Shown here: positions 1 through 7,701 of the stretch, one piece after another
How the letters are laid out: every line of letters starts with the position of its first letter
Numbering within the stretch: the first letter of the stretch is position 1
NCBI RefSeq assembly: GCF_900143695.1
Contig: NZ_FRFE01000042.1
Location: forward strand, 1 to 34,155
DNA length: 34,155 nucleotides
Origin: Desulfopila aestuarii DSM 18488
GTDB taxonomy: Bacteria > Desulfobacterota > Desulfobulbia > Desulfobulbales > Desulfocapsaceae
Direction: 5' to 3'
Notes under the pieces: generated by a model
What the model was told of the DNA's origin: nothing
Database searches by the model: none
The model's input: the letters and a program-made list of their open reading frames with translations, nothing else
Translations under genes and position numbers: made by a program

Positions 1-42
1 ACGTGGAGCTTACCGATACTAATAAGCCGTGAGGCTTATCCA
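1..42 (+). rRNA. 23S ribosomal RNA, 3' end (partial)
   Basis: The first ~42 bases match the conserved 3' terminus of bacterial 23S rRNA: a GAGCTTACCGATACTAATAA block followed by CCGTGAGGCTTATCC, the counterpart of the E. coli ending with GAGCTAACCGGTACTAATGA and CCGTGAGGCTTAACC. The gene starts left of the window. A 5S gene follows on the same strand, so this is the end of an rRNA operon. The exact 3' end is estimated to within a few bases. Confidence 0.9.
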
Positions 43-103
43 CATTTTTTTGATTAACACTGACTACTGATTACTCTACTATTCGATTATCTTTTTTATT
101 GAT

Positions 104-198
104 AGTGAGGAGTTAGGTGATAGGAGTAAGGAGTGTACAGTTTGGCGCCTCCGGCGCGAAACTAAAGTCCCCTTCCCCCTCACCCCTTACACCTCACA
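104..198. repeat. Inverted GAGGAGT-type minisatellite in the 23S-5S spacer
   Basis: The 166-base spacer between 23S and 5S holds a G-rich run (about 104-137, built of degenerate GTGAGGAGT/AGGTGATAGGAGTAAGG words) and a C-rich run (about 165-198, CCCCTCACCCCTTACACCTCAC words) that is roughly its reverse complement. Between them sits a short GGCGCC-TCC-GGCGC hairpin near 143-155. The two runs could pair in the transcript like an rRNA processing stalk. The same C-rich words recur at 449-510. I read this as a dispersed low-complexity repeat; no protein is encoded here. Confidence 0.55.
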
Positions 199-208
199 GC
201 CGAGATTT

Positions 209-322
<114 letters not shown>

Positions 323-333
323 TTCTTTATACA

Positions 334-375
334 AACGCCCCGATCAGTTTCTTCTGATCGGGGCGTTTTGTTTTA
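334..375 (+). terminator. rRNA operon intrinsic terminator
   Basis: A perfect 14-bp stem (334-347 AACGCCCCGATCAG with 354-367) closes a six-base loop TTTCTT and runs into TTTTGTTTTA. It sits 12 bases after the 5S gene, the expected end of the rRNA transcript. Confidence 0.93.
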
Positions 376-733
376 TCCTGAGACCAATACAGAACCAGGC
401 AGAGTAGTTAAATGTGAAGGGAGAAAATGTGGCACATTTTCACCAGAAAACTGCCCTCACCTCCTTCGCCTTACACTTCACCCCTTACTCCTCACCCTGC
501 TTCACAACAAATCACTCGCAAGATCAGCCAGTTCAGATCGTTCACCCTTGCGCAGGTCGATTTTACTATTTTCTATGCTCATAGAGACCTTTCGCATGTA
601 ATGGTAGAGCTTTCCTGATATCCTCAGATATATTATTTTCCGGGTTATCCAGTTGCTTGATGAATCTTCACCAGCTCAGTTTGGTGACTTATACACAATA
701 ATATCCCCCTTCTCTTTAAATTACCGATTACTC
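376..733. other. Intergenic stretch with a C-rich minisatellite
   Basis: No convincing gene lies here. Bases 449-510 hold degenerate repeats of CCTTACACTTCACC / CCTTACTCCTCACC words, related to the C-rich run at 165-198 and, in reverse complement, to 104-137. Short open frames through it have low-complexity translations with no recognisable start signal, and I treat them as spurious. Confidence 0.5.
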
Positions 734-1174
734 ATGAAACTGACCCTTCACAACCACTCAAATCTACCGCAGGAGGACCTTCAGCCAATCATAGATGCCC
801 TTCGCTCCAATCTCATCAACTTCAACCTTTCACATTATCCTGGCGTAAAGCTCTTGCCAATACTTCTCATCTATACAAAAGATGACGGTAGCCTCTGTGG
901 CGGATTGAACGGTCGAATTGCCTGGGATTGGCTGCATGTTGAATTGCTCTGGGTCGAAGAATCTTTCCGAGGCAAGGATTATGGGCGAACCCTGATTCTG
1001 GAAGCCGAGAAATTTGCCCGCCAAAATGAATGTATAGGTACATATCTCGATACCTTCAGTTTCCAGGCACCAGACTTTTACCTGAAACTCGGCTATGAGG
1101 TATTCGGCCAGATCGATAATCAACCTCCAGGTTACACCCGATACTTTCTCAAGAAGGTCTTTCAGGAACCTTGA
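734..1174 (+). CDS. GNAT family N-acetyltransferase
   Basis: The 146-residue product has the layout of a GNAT acetyltransferase, which moves an acetyl group from acetyl-CoA to an amine. Visible features are a beta strand with VELLWVEESF, the acetyl-CoA pyrophosphate loop RGKDYG (about residues 79-84, the R/Q-x-x-G-x-G/A signature) followed by helix GRTLILEAEKFA, and the C-terminal FYLKLGYEVFG (115-125) typical of motif B. I chose ATG 734; an in-frame TTG at 653 adds 27 residues that do not look like GNAT sequence. Substrate cannot be told. It stands alone between the rRNA operon and a tRNA gene. Confidence 0.85.
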   Translation: MKLTLHNHSNLPQEDLQPIIDALRSNLINFNLSHYPGVKLLPILLIYTKDDGSLCGGLNGRIAWDWLHVELLWVEESFRGKDYGRTLILEAEKFARQNECIGTYLDTFSFQAPDFYLKLGYEVFGQIDNQPPGYTRYFLKKVFQEP

Positions 1175-1410
1175 TATTCTATAGTAAAAATCAATATTAT
1201 TCAGAAAATTCACAACCGCCAATAGCTGTACGTGCAGTCCTCTTCTTCAGAAATTGGTATAATTATCCTTTCATTGGCAAAGGCCGCTAATGAAAGGACA
1301 CATATACTGGAAAAGTGCATTCCCCTGCTTCAATTTCTTGATTTATCCTGTTCACCGTGCTATTGTCGTTTTCTCTTTGTGAGCTGATATTTCTCACTTG
1401 CAAACCCGGT
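1175..1410. other. Intergenic region with a dyad, upstream of tRNA-Pro
   Basis: No gene is seen. A 10-bp inverted repeat, TCCTTTCATT at 1266-1275 with its complement at 1289-1298 around a 13-base loop, lies between the acetyltransferase and tRNA genes. It has no T-run behind it, so it is a weak terminator candidate or an operator-like dyad. A plausible tRNA promoter (TTGTCG near 1363, TGATAT near 1385) is close to the tRNA but is only a weak match. Confidence 0.35.
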
Positions 1411-1487
1411 CGGGACGTGGCTCAGTCTGGTAGAGCACAGCGTTCGGGACGCTGGGGTCGGAGGTTCGAATCCTCTCGTCCCGACCA
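1411..1487 (+). tRNA. tRNA-Pro (anticodon CGG)
   Basis: This 77-base gene folds as a cloverleaf: acceptor stem CGGGACG with CGTCCCG, D arm around GGCTCAGTCTGGTAGAGC, anticodon stem CAGCG/CGCTG enclosing loop TTCGGGA (anticodon CGG), and T arm GGAGGTTCGAATCCTCT. The terminal CCA is encoded. It reads CCG proline codons. It is the last host-type gene before the prophage and has its own terminator. tRNA genes are common phage attachment sites, but I see no duplicate of its 3' half elsewhere in the window. Confidence 0.97.
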
Positions 1488-1533
1488 TTATTTCACACAG
1501 TTAAACCACATAAAAGTGGTTTCCAAAATACCA

Positions 1534-1577
1534 AGCTATGTTCTCCTGAAGTTCTCCAGGAGAACATAGCTTTTTTT
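1534..1577 (+). terminator. Intrinsic terminator after tRNA-Pro
   Basis: A perfect 15-bp stem (AGCTATGTTCTCCTG at 1534-1548 with 1557-1571) and an 8-base loop are followed by a run of seven T. It ends the tRNA transcript. On the opposite strand it lies just past the last prophage gene, where it may also stop leftward phage transcription, though its T-run on that side is poor. Confidence 0.92.
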
Positions 1578-1600
1578 ATGTCCTCCAATCACTCCCAATA

Positions 1601-2035
1601 TCACTTTTTTAGCAGCATCAACGCAACCTCAGCCTCCCGCCGGAGTACCAGCCCGGGCAACTTTCTTCCCCCACCATGTACCCAGCGCCGGCACTCAGCA
1701 GCAGCGGCATCCCAATCCCCATCCTGCACCCGTCGTCGAAAGGTTGACGATCGCCAGCGACCGGATCCCAGGTTAAAGACGAAATCGGCAATAGCAGCCT
1801 GCTTGCCATTGTCTGCATCAATCAGCTGCCGGCAGTGCTTCACGCCTTGGTGGTAGCTGGCAAGCATATCGTTCTCGAGCAAGATTTCGGCCTCTGTTTC
1901 ATCGATCGGCGGCTGATCCGGAGCGCACCGGTGGCCGTAACCAATAGTCGGATAGCCGGCCGGGCAAAGATAACGGACCAACCGCACGCCTTCAAACCGC
2001 CGGGCCAGTCCTTTAGCCAACTCCAGCATGCTCAT
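1601..2035 (-). CDS. Phage lysozyme (endolysin), GH24-like
   Basis: The 144-residue product looks like a T4/P22-type lysozyme that cuts the glycan strand of peptidoglycan at the end of infection. The catalytic pattern E-x8-D/C-x5-T is visible as E15, C24 and T30, followed by IGYGH (31-35). The C-terminal part with FNLGSGRWRSSTF and the GGGRKLPGL-RREAE stretch matches the family ending. It has no N-terminal signal or signal-anchor segment, so it should depend on a holin for export. It is the last gene of the late operon and overlaps the upstream membrane protein gene by 4 bases (ATGA). The length fits the family. Confidence 0.92.
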   Translation of the reverse strand: MSMLELAKGLARRFEGVRLVRYLCPAGYPTIGYGHRCAPDQPPIDETEAEILLENDMLASYHQGVKHCRQLIDADNGKQAAIADFVFNLGSGRWRSSTFRRRVQDGDWDAAAAECRRWVHGGGRKLPGLVLRREAEVALMLLKK

Positions 2036-2520
2036 GAGATCGGCCGCTTCTTGATGACCCGATCAAGGAACCAGAAGGTGAATATCGAGCTGACAATCCC
2101 CTGCTCCGGAGAACCCCATAATAGGGTTATAGTCTCAGCCGAACCAAGTCCACTCTTCGTCATCAGGTAAAACCTGGCACCTAGCACCAGGCTGTAGAGC
2201 ACAATCACCCACCAGAAGGTCAGCAGGGGCCGTACGGCCGCACTCATCGCATCCACCCACACAAAACCTGTCGGTCTCCCCTGGGCCCTTATAGATTCGA
2301 CCAATGCCTCCATGCCGGCAGCATCGAGCACCATCTGCCCCTGGGTTTCCACAGCCTGCAGCTGCCATTTATGACGAGCGGCATCATACTCAAGGTTCTT
2401 GTCCATCATCGCCAGTTCATGAGCTCGCTCGTTCCGTTTATCAAACAGCCTGATCACCTCTGGAGCCAGGCGAAACAAACCGCCCAGGGCAGATCCGATT
2501 AATGTCGTCTCAAGAAACAT
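2032..2520 (-). CDS. Putative holin (membrane protein next to the lysozyme)
   Basis: The 162-residue protein has a weakly hydrophobic N-terminus (TTLIGSALGGLF), a soluble charged middle (about 27-85), a strong transmembrane segment around residues 97-120 (PLLTFWWVIVLYSLVLGARF) and a second C-terminal hydrophobic segment (SSIFTFWFLDRV). Position directly upstream of the lysozyme with ATGA coupling, and this topology, suit a three-segment holin resembling those of gene transfer agents. Function is inferred from place and topology; I cannot assign a family firmly. Start ATG is followed by a normal reading frame with no better alternative. Confidence 0.65.
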   Translation of the reverse strand: MFLETTLIGSALGGLFRLAPEVIRLFDKRNERAHELAMMDKNLEYDAARHKWQLQAVETQGQMVLDAAGMEALVESIRAQGRPTGFVWVDAMSAAVRPLLTFWWVIVLYSLVLGARFYLMTKSGLGSAETITLLWGSPEQGIVSSIFTFWFLDRVIKKRPIS

Positions 2521-2528
2521 TGGTCACC

Positions 2529-2846
2529 TCATTTGCCATGCAGCAAAATCTCGTCGATCCTCTCATGCACACGCTCAAACTTTTTTTCCATCTTCTGCTC
2601 TATGCGATCCGGCAAATCGGCTATCTGCTGGTCAATACCCGCCATGGCCTTACCCGGGCAATGCTTCTGAAAACCCTCAACGGCACTCAATCGTAAATCG
2701 AGATCCCGTTGACTGGTTTCAAACCCCTTCACTTTTGTCGCAACGATCCAGGTAGCCGTTACCACACCGCCAATAAACGACGCACAATAGCCGAGAATCT
2801 TCATTCCCCACGAGAGTAATACCCTGGTCTCGTCATCAACCTGCAT
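2529..2846 (-). CDS. Small membrane-anchored coiled-coil protein of the lysis cassette
   Basis: A 105-residue protein with one transmembrane segment (about residues 14-36, ILGYCASFIGGVVTATWIVA) followed by a charged, probably coiled-coil tail (EIDEILLHGK end). I chose ATG 2846 because its A overlaps the stop codon of the upstream gene (TGATG); a GTG three codons earlier is possible. In phages, such proteins beside holin and lysozyme often act as holin partners or XhlA-like lysis helpers. That role is inferred from position only. Confidence 0.6.
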   Translation of the reverse strand: MQVDDETRVLLSWGMKILGYCASFIGGVVTATWIVATKVKGFETSQRDLDLRLSAVEGFQKHCPGKAMAGIDQQIADLPDRIEQKMEKKFERVHERIDEILLHGK

Positions 2847-3007
2847 CACGGCCACGGCTTTGCCTCTGCCTGCTCCCGGTGATATTTCACCTCAACCTCT
2901 TCGGCCGTTGTGTGTGGGTACCGGGTGGTAAGCATGTTGGAAAAGATGTAGACCATTACGGCCACGGCCAAAATAATCGCAACAATATCAGCTGGTCGTA
3001 GTTTCAC
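2846..3007 (-). CDS. Tiny single-pass membrane protein (53 aa)
   Basis: This short frame starts at GTG 3007, three bases after the stop of the previous gene, and stops at TGA 2846-2848, overlapping the next ATG. The product begins MKLRPADIVAIILAVAVMVY, a single transmembrane helix, then a polar tail of about 30 residues rich in Glu and ending EAKPWP. Tight translational coupling on both sides argues that it is real. It could be a small holin, an antiholin or a spanin-like component; no family is recognised. Confidence 0.65.
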   Translation of the reverse strand: MKLRPADIVAIILAVAVMVYIFSNMLTTRYPHTTAEEVEVKYHREQAEAKPWP

Positions 3008-3008
3008 A

Positions 3009-3245
3009 TCACACCCTGTATATTTTCGTCACCGCAGGCCGCCGACCAGTGCCGACAATCCTGCCCAATTGGATAATCACCGCCACCTGAGGCAGATATC
3101 CAGCCTCACCATCAACCGTCATGCTTCGCCCCTGATCGTCGGTCACCCGGTACCGGCCATCGGTGGTAACACTCTGCACGGTGGCAAAGATCCGCACCGG
3201 GTCTGGCTGGCGCAGCAATCGTTGCAAAATCTCTCTCGATCTCAT
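3009..3245 (-). CDS. Small phage protein of the tail-tip/lysis junction
   Basis: A 78-residue protein, predicted mostly beta (FATVQSVTTDGRYRVTDDQG, then a GRIVGTGRRPAV strand). The alternating pattern resembles small OB-like or beta-barrel phage proteins, but I cannot name a family. Its start overlaps the stop of the upstream gene by one base and its stop lies two bases before the next start, so it belongs to the late operon. Confidence 0.6.
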   Translation of the reverse strand: MRSREILQRLLRQPDPVRIFATVQSVTTDGRYRVTDDQGRSMTVDGEAGYLPQVAVIIQLGRIVGTGRRPAVTKIYRV

Positions 3246-3571
3246 TACACCACCTCCATCATCCGTAAACCAAGCGAACAGGTGGCAAACGGCTTGCCAT
3301 CAGCTTGCCGCCCGACGGAATACATGATCGAGGAGACCTCGGCCCGATACTCGCGGCCCTCGTCGTTAATCTGAATGATCTGCCCGGGGCGGACATGGGG
3401 ACGCATGCCGGGCAGCGTAAAGGTGACCGTCTTCAACCCACGCGCAGCCGCATCGATCGCCACCCGACCAACCTCACGAAACACCGCCTCGCTGGCAAAA
3501 TAGCTGCAGACGATATCCGTCGGGCTCGGAACATCGCCAAGGCCGCGCTCAACCCGTACTGTCAAGCTCAT
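3245..3571 (-). CDS. Phage tail-associated protein, unknown function
   Basis: A 108-residue protein, likely beta-rich, with the central stretch LPGMRPHVRPGQIIQINDEG followed by YRAEVSSIMYSV. The phrase 'high-R-PGQ-I' suggests a domain like those in tail baseplate-hub or tail-tip proteins that resemble small beta barrels, but the match is not decisive. It overlaps the upstream gene by 4 bases and is coupled to the downstream one. It lies in the tail-tip module between the large tail protein and the lysis genes. Confidence 0.6.
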   Translation of the reverse strand: MSLTVRVERGLGDVPSPTDIVCSYFASEAVFREVGRVAIDAAARGLKTVTFTLPGMRPHVRPGQIIQINDEGREYRAEVSSIMYSVGRQADGKPFATCSLGLRMMEVV

Positions 3572-4086
3572 GCACCTGCCTCCGTATAGTAGATATAGAC
3601 AAGGAGCGGATAGGTCTCATCAGTGTTCAACGTCATGGCCGGAGTCTGCAGTCGGTAACGGCGAAACCGCACAGGATACGATGCCCGCAAGAGGCACGGG
3701 AAACCATCCTGCACCGTGAGCCGCCGTCCGGCAATCTGCAAGCCAACACCAACCCGGCCAAGCCATTGACCCACAATCGAGGCTGCAGGCAGATAGCGCA
3801 GATCCTGGCCATCATCAACACCGCCAAAACCAATATCCTGTGATCGCTGCTGTACCACTTGCCCAGAAGCGTTGACACTGCCATGGGTCGCCGCTACCCG
3901 CACAATCTGCAGACCAGGATCGGCATGAATGAGCAGCCAGGCCTCATCACCAGGGACGAATCGGCTTTTCACCTCGCCCGAGCTCTCCACATTGAGGGTG
4001 TCATCCCACTCCGCCACGATATCACCGGAGACTGATGCCACCGACTCACCAAAGCGCACGACCAGGGTACCGACCACCTCGCCCAT
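3568..4086 (-). CDS. Phage tail-tip module protein, unknown function
   Basis: A 172-residue protein with no clear signature. It begins with a beta-rich stretch (TLVVRFGESVASVSGD) and ends with VYIYYTEAGA. Start and stop codons overlap both neighbours (4086 shared with the upstream gene; 4 bases downstream). It is part of a run of small proteins following the large tail protein, so a structural tail-tip or assembly role is likely but not shown by the sequence. Confidence 0.6.
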   Translation of the reverse strand: MGEVVGTLVVRFGESVASVSGDIVAEWDDTLNVESSGEVKSRFVPGDEAWLLIHADPGLQIVRVAATHGSVNASGQVVQQRSQDIGFGGVDDGQDLRYLPAASIVGQWLGRVGVGLQIAGRRLTVQDGFPCLLRASYPVRFRRYRLQTPAMTLNTDETYPLLVYIYYTEAGA

Positions 4087-6545
4087 CAGTCCGCCCTCCT
4101 GGCTATGAACTGCACCTCTTCAATCCTGTTGTCCCGCGCCAGCCATTGATAGAATCTGGTGGTATAGCTAAGCCGCAGCAGTGAATACCCTGCAATATCG
4201 GCCTGAATGATACCATCCTCGCTCGTCACAATATCGCCAAGCTGCTGCTCGCGCCAGACCCGATCAACCACGCCATAGATCGGCCACCTGGTTTTACCGA
4301 TCCCACCATCGATCGCCACCAGTTCATCAACCACCACCTCACCGACAACACCCATTGGTTCAATCGAGACGGACGCTCCGCCACTATGCTCCAACGTATA
4401 TCCAGGCGCATCAGCCAGCGGTGTCACATAGACTCGAACATCGGCAGTCCGGTGGTCGATCAGGCGATCTATCAGCTGCTCGGTATTACCTGTTGGCAGC
4501 TGATCACTGACGATAAAGGAGTTATGCCCCGGCTGAATTTCATTTTGCCAGGTAGTCGACCGCCGTTCAATGCGGGCGTCAATCACCTGGAACGGTGTCA
4601 CCGTCGGCCAGTCCGGAATCGGCGTCTCAGTTCCACAAACACAGAGCAGTGTCATTCCATCTGCGGCAGTCTGCACCCTGCCCCGGTTGCCGTCTTCGAC
4701 CAGCTTACGGATAACCGCCAGCGGCGTCTCGTTGTTGGCGGTCAGTTTTCCCCCCCTGATAAAACCATCGGCCATCTGCCAATCAACGGTTATGCCGTGC
4801 GGGGCGGCAAGATCGGAGGCGATGACCGACGCCATGCCGGAGAGATCACCGACAAGCGGAGCAGCCAGGTCGAGCGCCCTGGTCGGAGACCAGGCCTCGA
4901 TCCGGTATACGGTCTCGAGATAACGCTTATCCAGCTTCCATCCTTCGTAACATCGAAATCGGTAGGTATCCCCGGCAGAGACAATGACAATATCCGCCCC
5001 ATCGGCACACCTGATAGCCACCTCCAGACTCTTTACCGAAAAATCGACGTGCCAGGCGTACTCACTCTTGGTCGCCTGCCACTCGCAGGTGATATATGGT
5101 ATCCGCTCGCCATCGACATAAATCTTGGTATCAAAGATAAAGAGAGCAGCCGTCTCGGCAGCCATAGCATATGGCTGGACCAGACCGGTAAACAGAGTGC
5201 TACAGTCGTTGATAGCATAAAGCTGCTCAGAGGTCACTTGCAGCACAGCAGCGGCGATGCCGTAGATCTGTTCACTCACGACATCAAGACTCTCTGCCAT
5301 GGTCCACGGCTGGACCAGGCCAGTCTCCAGCTCCAAGGCGGCTCCCCATTTCTGCAGCAGCTCTTTTTGCAGGATATTTGCCCCGCGATATGGCTGGCTA
5401 AGTATGGCGGCGAGCAGCGGGACATCGCCATAGAGCTGCATGAGCCAGATCTCCATCAGCATGGAGTAGAGTTGCTCCAGCTCTACAACGTCAAGATCGA
5501 CGGCAATACCATAGGGCTGGGCAACGGCGATTGTTGCGCCAGCAAGGTCATACCGCTGCAACAGTGCGGCGTAAATATATGAGTCAAAACCAAACGTATA
5601 GGAAAACAGCTCGTCTGCCACGGCCAGATTCCAGACGACCAGATCGTCGCCGCTCTCCGGAGCTGCCGGGGCCGTACCGGTCCACACCATATTTTCAGAG
5701 TTGTCTGCATTCCCCGCATCATAGTCGATAGTGATCAACGTCTGCTGCGTGGCAGAGATCTCCGGCATCTCGACATACAGACTCGCCACATCGAGACCCG
5801 TGTCCCACTCTTCAATGGTGCAACTGAGGATATTTTCCGCCGCATCCCTGACGATAATGCGCTGCCATGGCTCGGTATACAGCTCCGACCGAAAGGCTAT
5901 GTGACGGATGCCAACATAGCTTGTACTAAACGAGGTCAAGGTTCTGACCACATAGTAGCGATATGCCGTCGTGTTGCCCGACAGATCAAAATATTGGGGA
6001 TCTGAGACATCTGCGGTTATGTGTCGCCGGGCCTCAAAACTGCCAAGGTAGATCAGGCCAGTCGTATCTGCGGCATTGTTATAATTTGTCATGGCTACAG
6101 ATGAGTTTGAGCCGTACACCGCAAAATCTTTGACGGCATTGTCAAGCTGCGATGTCCCAGAATTGTGGTAGGCCTCCAGATAGATAGACTTAGCCACAAA
6201 TGGCGTCACGTAATCAATGACCAGTTTTGCCAGCAACACGCCTGAATACGACAACCAGGAGCAATTGGTGGGCGACCCCGTCAAACTCAAGCCCGGATTA
6301 ATAGCCATGTAACCACTGTAACCGCTATTAATCGCCGTCGAATGCTTGACATACGTGGTGGAAAATGCCGGCGGATATTTCGGCACGGCTTCCGTCTGGG
6401 GGGCAAGATCAAAGAGCGCAGAGGCGTCATAGTTCGACGTCCCGCAGGCACTCGAAAAGAGCAGGGGCAAAACCGCACCTGAGAGGTCAGCACTCACAAT
6501 GCCTGCCGGCAGTGTGGCGGCGATAAATGTGCTACTCAGCGCCAT
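4086..6545 (-). CDS. Large phage tail protein (tip/hub-like) with Q-x-Y/W repeats
   Basis: The 819-residue protein has three parts. Residues ~1-300 are beta-rich and include a part resembling carbohydrate-binding or DUF2341-like modules (WQRIIVRDAAENIL, then ITIDYDAGNAD). Residues ~330-460 hold ten units of about 14 residues, each starting Q-x-Y or Q-x-W (Q330, 343, 358, 370, 384, 398, 412, 426, 441, 457). Residues ~470-819 resemble a tail hub/tip protein: short strands with IYVDGERIPY, RFRCYEGWKLDKRY, then a mixed domain with LAAPHGITVDWQMADGF typical of the D-like late-control/hub fold. It probably forms the tail tip that binds or opens the host surface. The repeat may be a linker or receptor-contacting rod. 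Confidence 0.7.
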   Translation of the reverse strand: MALSSTFIAATLPAGIVSADLSGAVLPLLFSSACGTSNYDASALFDLAPQTEAVPKYPPAFSTTYVKHSTAINSGYSGYMAINPGLSLTGSPTNCSWLSYSGVLLAKLVIDYVTPFVAKSIYLEAYHNSGTSQLDNAVKDFAVYGSNSSVAMTNYNNAADTTGLIYLGSFEARRHITADVSDPQYFDLSGNTTAYRYYVVRTLTSFSTSYVGIRHIAFRSELYTEPWQRIIVRDAAENILSCTIEEWDTGLDVASLYVEMPEISATQQTLITIDYDAGNADNSENMVWTGTAPAAPESGDDLVVWNLAVADELFSYTFGFDSYIYAALLQRYDLAGATIAVAQPYGIAVDLDVVELEQLYSMLMEIWLMQLYGDVPLLAAILSQPYRGANILQKELLQKWGAALELETGLVQPWTMAESLDVVSEQIYGIAAAVLQVTSEQLYAINDCSTLFTGLVQPYAMAAETAALFIFDTKIYVDGERIPYITCEWQATKSEYAWHVDFSVKSLEVAIRCADGADIVIVSAGDTYRFRCYEGWKLDKRYLETVYRIEAWSPTRALDLAAPLVGDLSGMASVIASDLAAPHGITVDWQMADGFIRGGKLTANNETPLAVIRKLVEDGNRGRVQTAADGMTLLCVCGTETPIPDWPTVTPFQVIDARIERRSTTWQNEIQPGHNSFIVSDQLPTGNTEQLIDRLIDHRTADVRVYVTPLADAPGYTLEHSGGASVSIEPMGVVGEVVVDELVAIDGGIGKTRWPIYGVVDRVWREQQLGDIVTSEDGIIQADIAGYSLLRLSYTTRFYQWLARDNRIEEVQFIARRAD

Positions 6546-6838
6546 TAGACGACCCCGACATATTCGCTATAGGCGCAGGTAAGACAGTGCCAGACACCTT
6601 CCTCCTGTCCTGCCACCCCTTTTTTCTCCAGCCGCATCACCCCACGGCACCCTTTTTCGGGGCAGGCCTTAGCTGGGACCGGGCCATGCAGGCGTGGTTC
6701 TACAGGCTGTATTCTCGCCTGCAGCTGCTGATCAACCGCCACAAGCACCTGCTCGACGGTCAGGCGCTCGTCTCTGCACAGCCCGAGAAAAACCTTTATA
6801 TCCTGCAACTGACCAGTATTAAATGTATCAAGGTTCAT
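6545..6838 (-). CDS. Small tail-module protein with a C-terminal zinc ribbon
   Basis: A 97-residue protein. The N-terminal half (1-55) is helical and charged; the C-terminal half carries two cysteine pairs, CPEKGC (about 59-64) and WHCLTCAYS (about 83-91), spaced as in a zinc ribbon. Its ATG overlaps the upstream stop (TGATG) and its stop sits at the next start. A zinc ribbon among tail-fibre genes is unusual; it may be a chaperone or a small structural adaptor. No family is recognised. Confidence 0.65.
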   Translation of the reverse strand: MNLDTFNTGQLQDIKVFLGLCRDERLTVEQVLVAVDQQLQARIQPVEPRLHGPVPAKACPEKGCRGVMRLEKKGVAGQEEGVWHCLTCAYSEYVGVV

Positions 6839-7701
6839 CAGCTACAGCTCCAAGTATAGGTGATTTTTATTTTGACACAAAGAAGACAATGTGCCGTGCA
6901 AAGCGGTTGTCCTGCAAATATTGTGAAACACAGCACCTCACTTGCGTCCTCCGGATCGACAATTCCCTCGACTTCGTCTAAAAACAGGTTTCCGCACTCT
7001 CCAGCCCCGCTGCCAAAAAAGAGATCAACGCAACCTACCGACGTGACATAGACGATTCTTTCATAACCGCGTTCCACGACAAACTGCTGCTCACCCTCCC
7101 AGCCGCCATAGTGGCACCCAGACGAATCACAGCGCTCGACATATTCCCACGCCCCGCCCGTGGCACGAATGAAAAATTCCGTCGCGGTGCAGCCGTCCGA
7201 CACGACGATAGAGCAAAAGCCACAGGCGTCCTGGGTATAGACCGTCAGACCCCTGCCGGTGGTCTCGGCATCCCGGTACCTATGGTTTCTGTCGGTAAAA
7301 AAACCAACGCCGCGCACCGACCAGAGCAATGGGGTCCTGCCACCGGTGACCGCAACCGTAAAGCTGCCGTTGATGGGGGCAATGGTGGCGCTTGTTTCAG
7401 CATCTTTAGCCAGCGGCTCAACACCTTCACAGCAGTTGTTGGCCCCTTGCCATTCTTCGTGCTTCTCGCCACAGTCTCCATCAGGGCCAACCAGCTCGAC
7501 AATAACGGCTCGCCGCAACGGGTCCGCCGGCAAATCCGCTGGCGGCTCGGAGCTATACCCGGCCCACGGTGATACCTTGCCAACCTTGGCGCACGGGTCA
7601 AGATCAACAGACGTGCAGCAGATATCACGGAGTTCCTCCGCGCTATACTGATCAGCAGGCCCAACCCACTCGGTAAAGGTCTGGAGAATGCGCTCCGTCA
7701 T
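6838..7701 (-). CDS. Cysteine-rich phage tail protein, probably fibre-like
   Basis: The 287-residue protein is rich in Cys, Gly and Val. Residues ~100-165 include an immunoglobulin-like pattern (GSFTVAVTGGRTPLLWSVRG, then a C-x-F-C-x-I-V-V-S-D-G stretch), which recalls Ig/fibronectin-like repeats of tail fibres and adhesins. About fourteen cysteines follow, mostly in its C-terminal half. The C-terminus ends CVKIKITYTWSCS. The cysteine content is high for a cytoplasmically assembled phage protein. It overlaps the upstream gene by 4 bases. Its role in host contact is inferred from location. Confidence 0.62.
   Translation of the reverse strand: MTERILQTFTEWVGPADQYSAEELRDICCTSVDLDPCAKVGKVSPWAGYSSEPPADLPADPLRRAVIVELVGPDGDCGEKHEEWQGANNCCEGVEPLAKDAETSATIAPINGSFTVAVTGGRTPLLWSVRGVGFFTDRNHRYRDAETTGRGLTVYTQDACGFCSIVVSDGCTATEFFIRATGGAWEYVERCDSSGCHYGGWEGEQQFVVERGYERIVYVTSVGCVDLFFGSGAGECGNLFLDEVEGIVDPEDASEVLCFTIFAGQPLCTAHCLLCVKIKITYTWSCS

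Noticed and set aside
4386-5582. Long plus-strand frame inside the tail gene region (398 codons)
   Set aside because: It is the antisense of the large tail protein gene, and translation lacks any domain pattern; the minus-strand frame is coupled to both neighbours.
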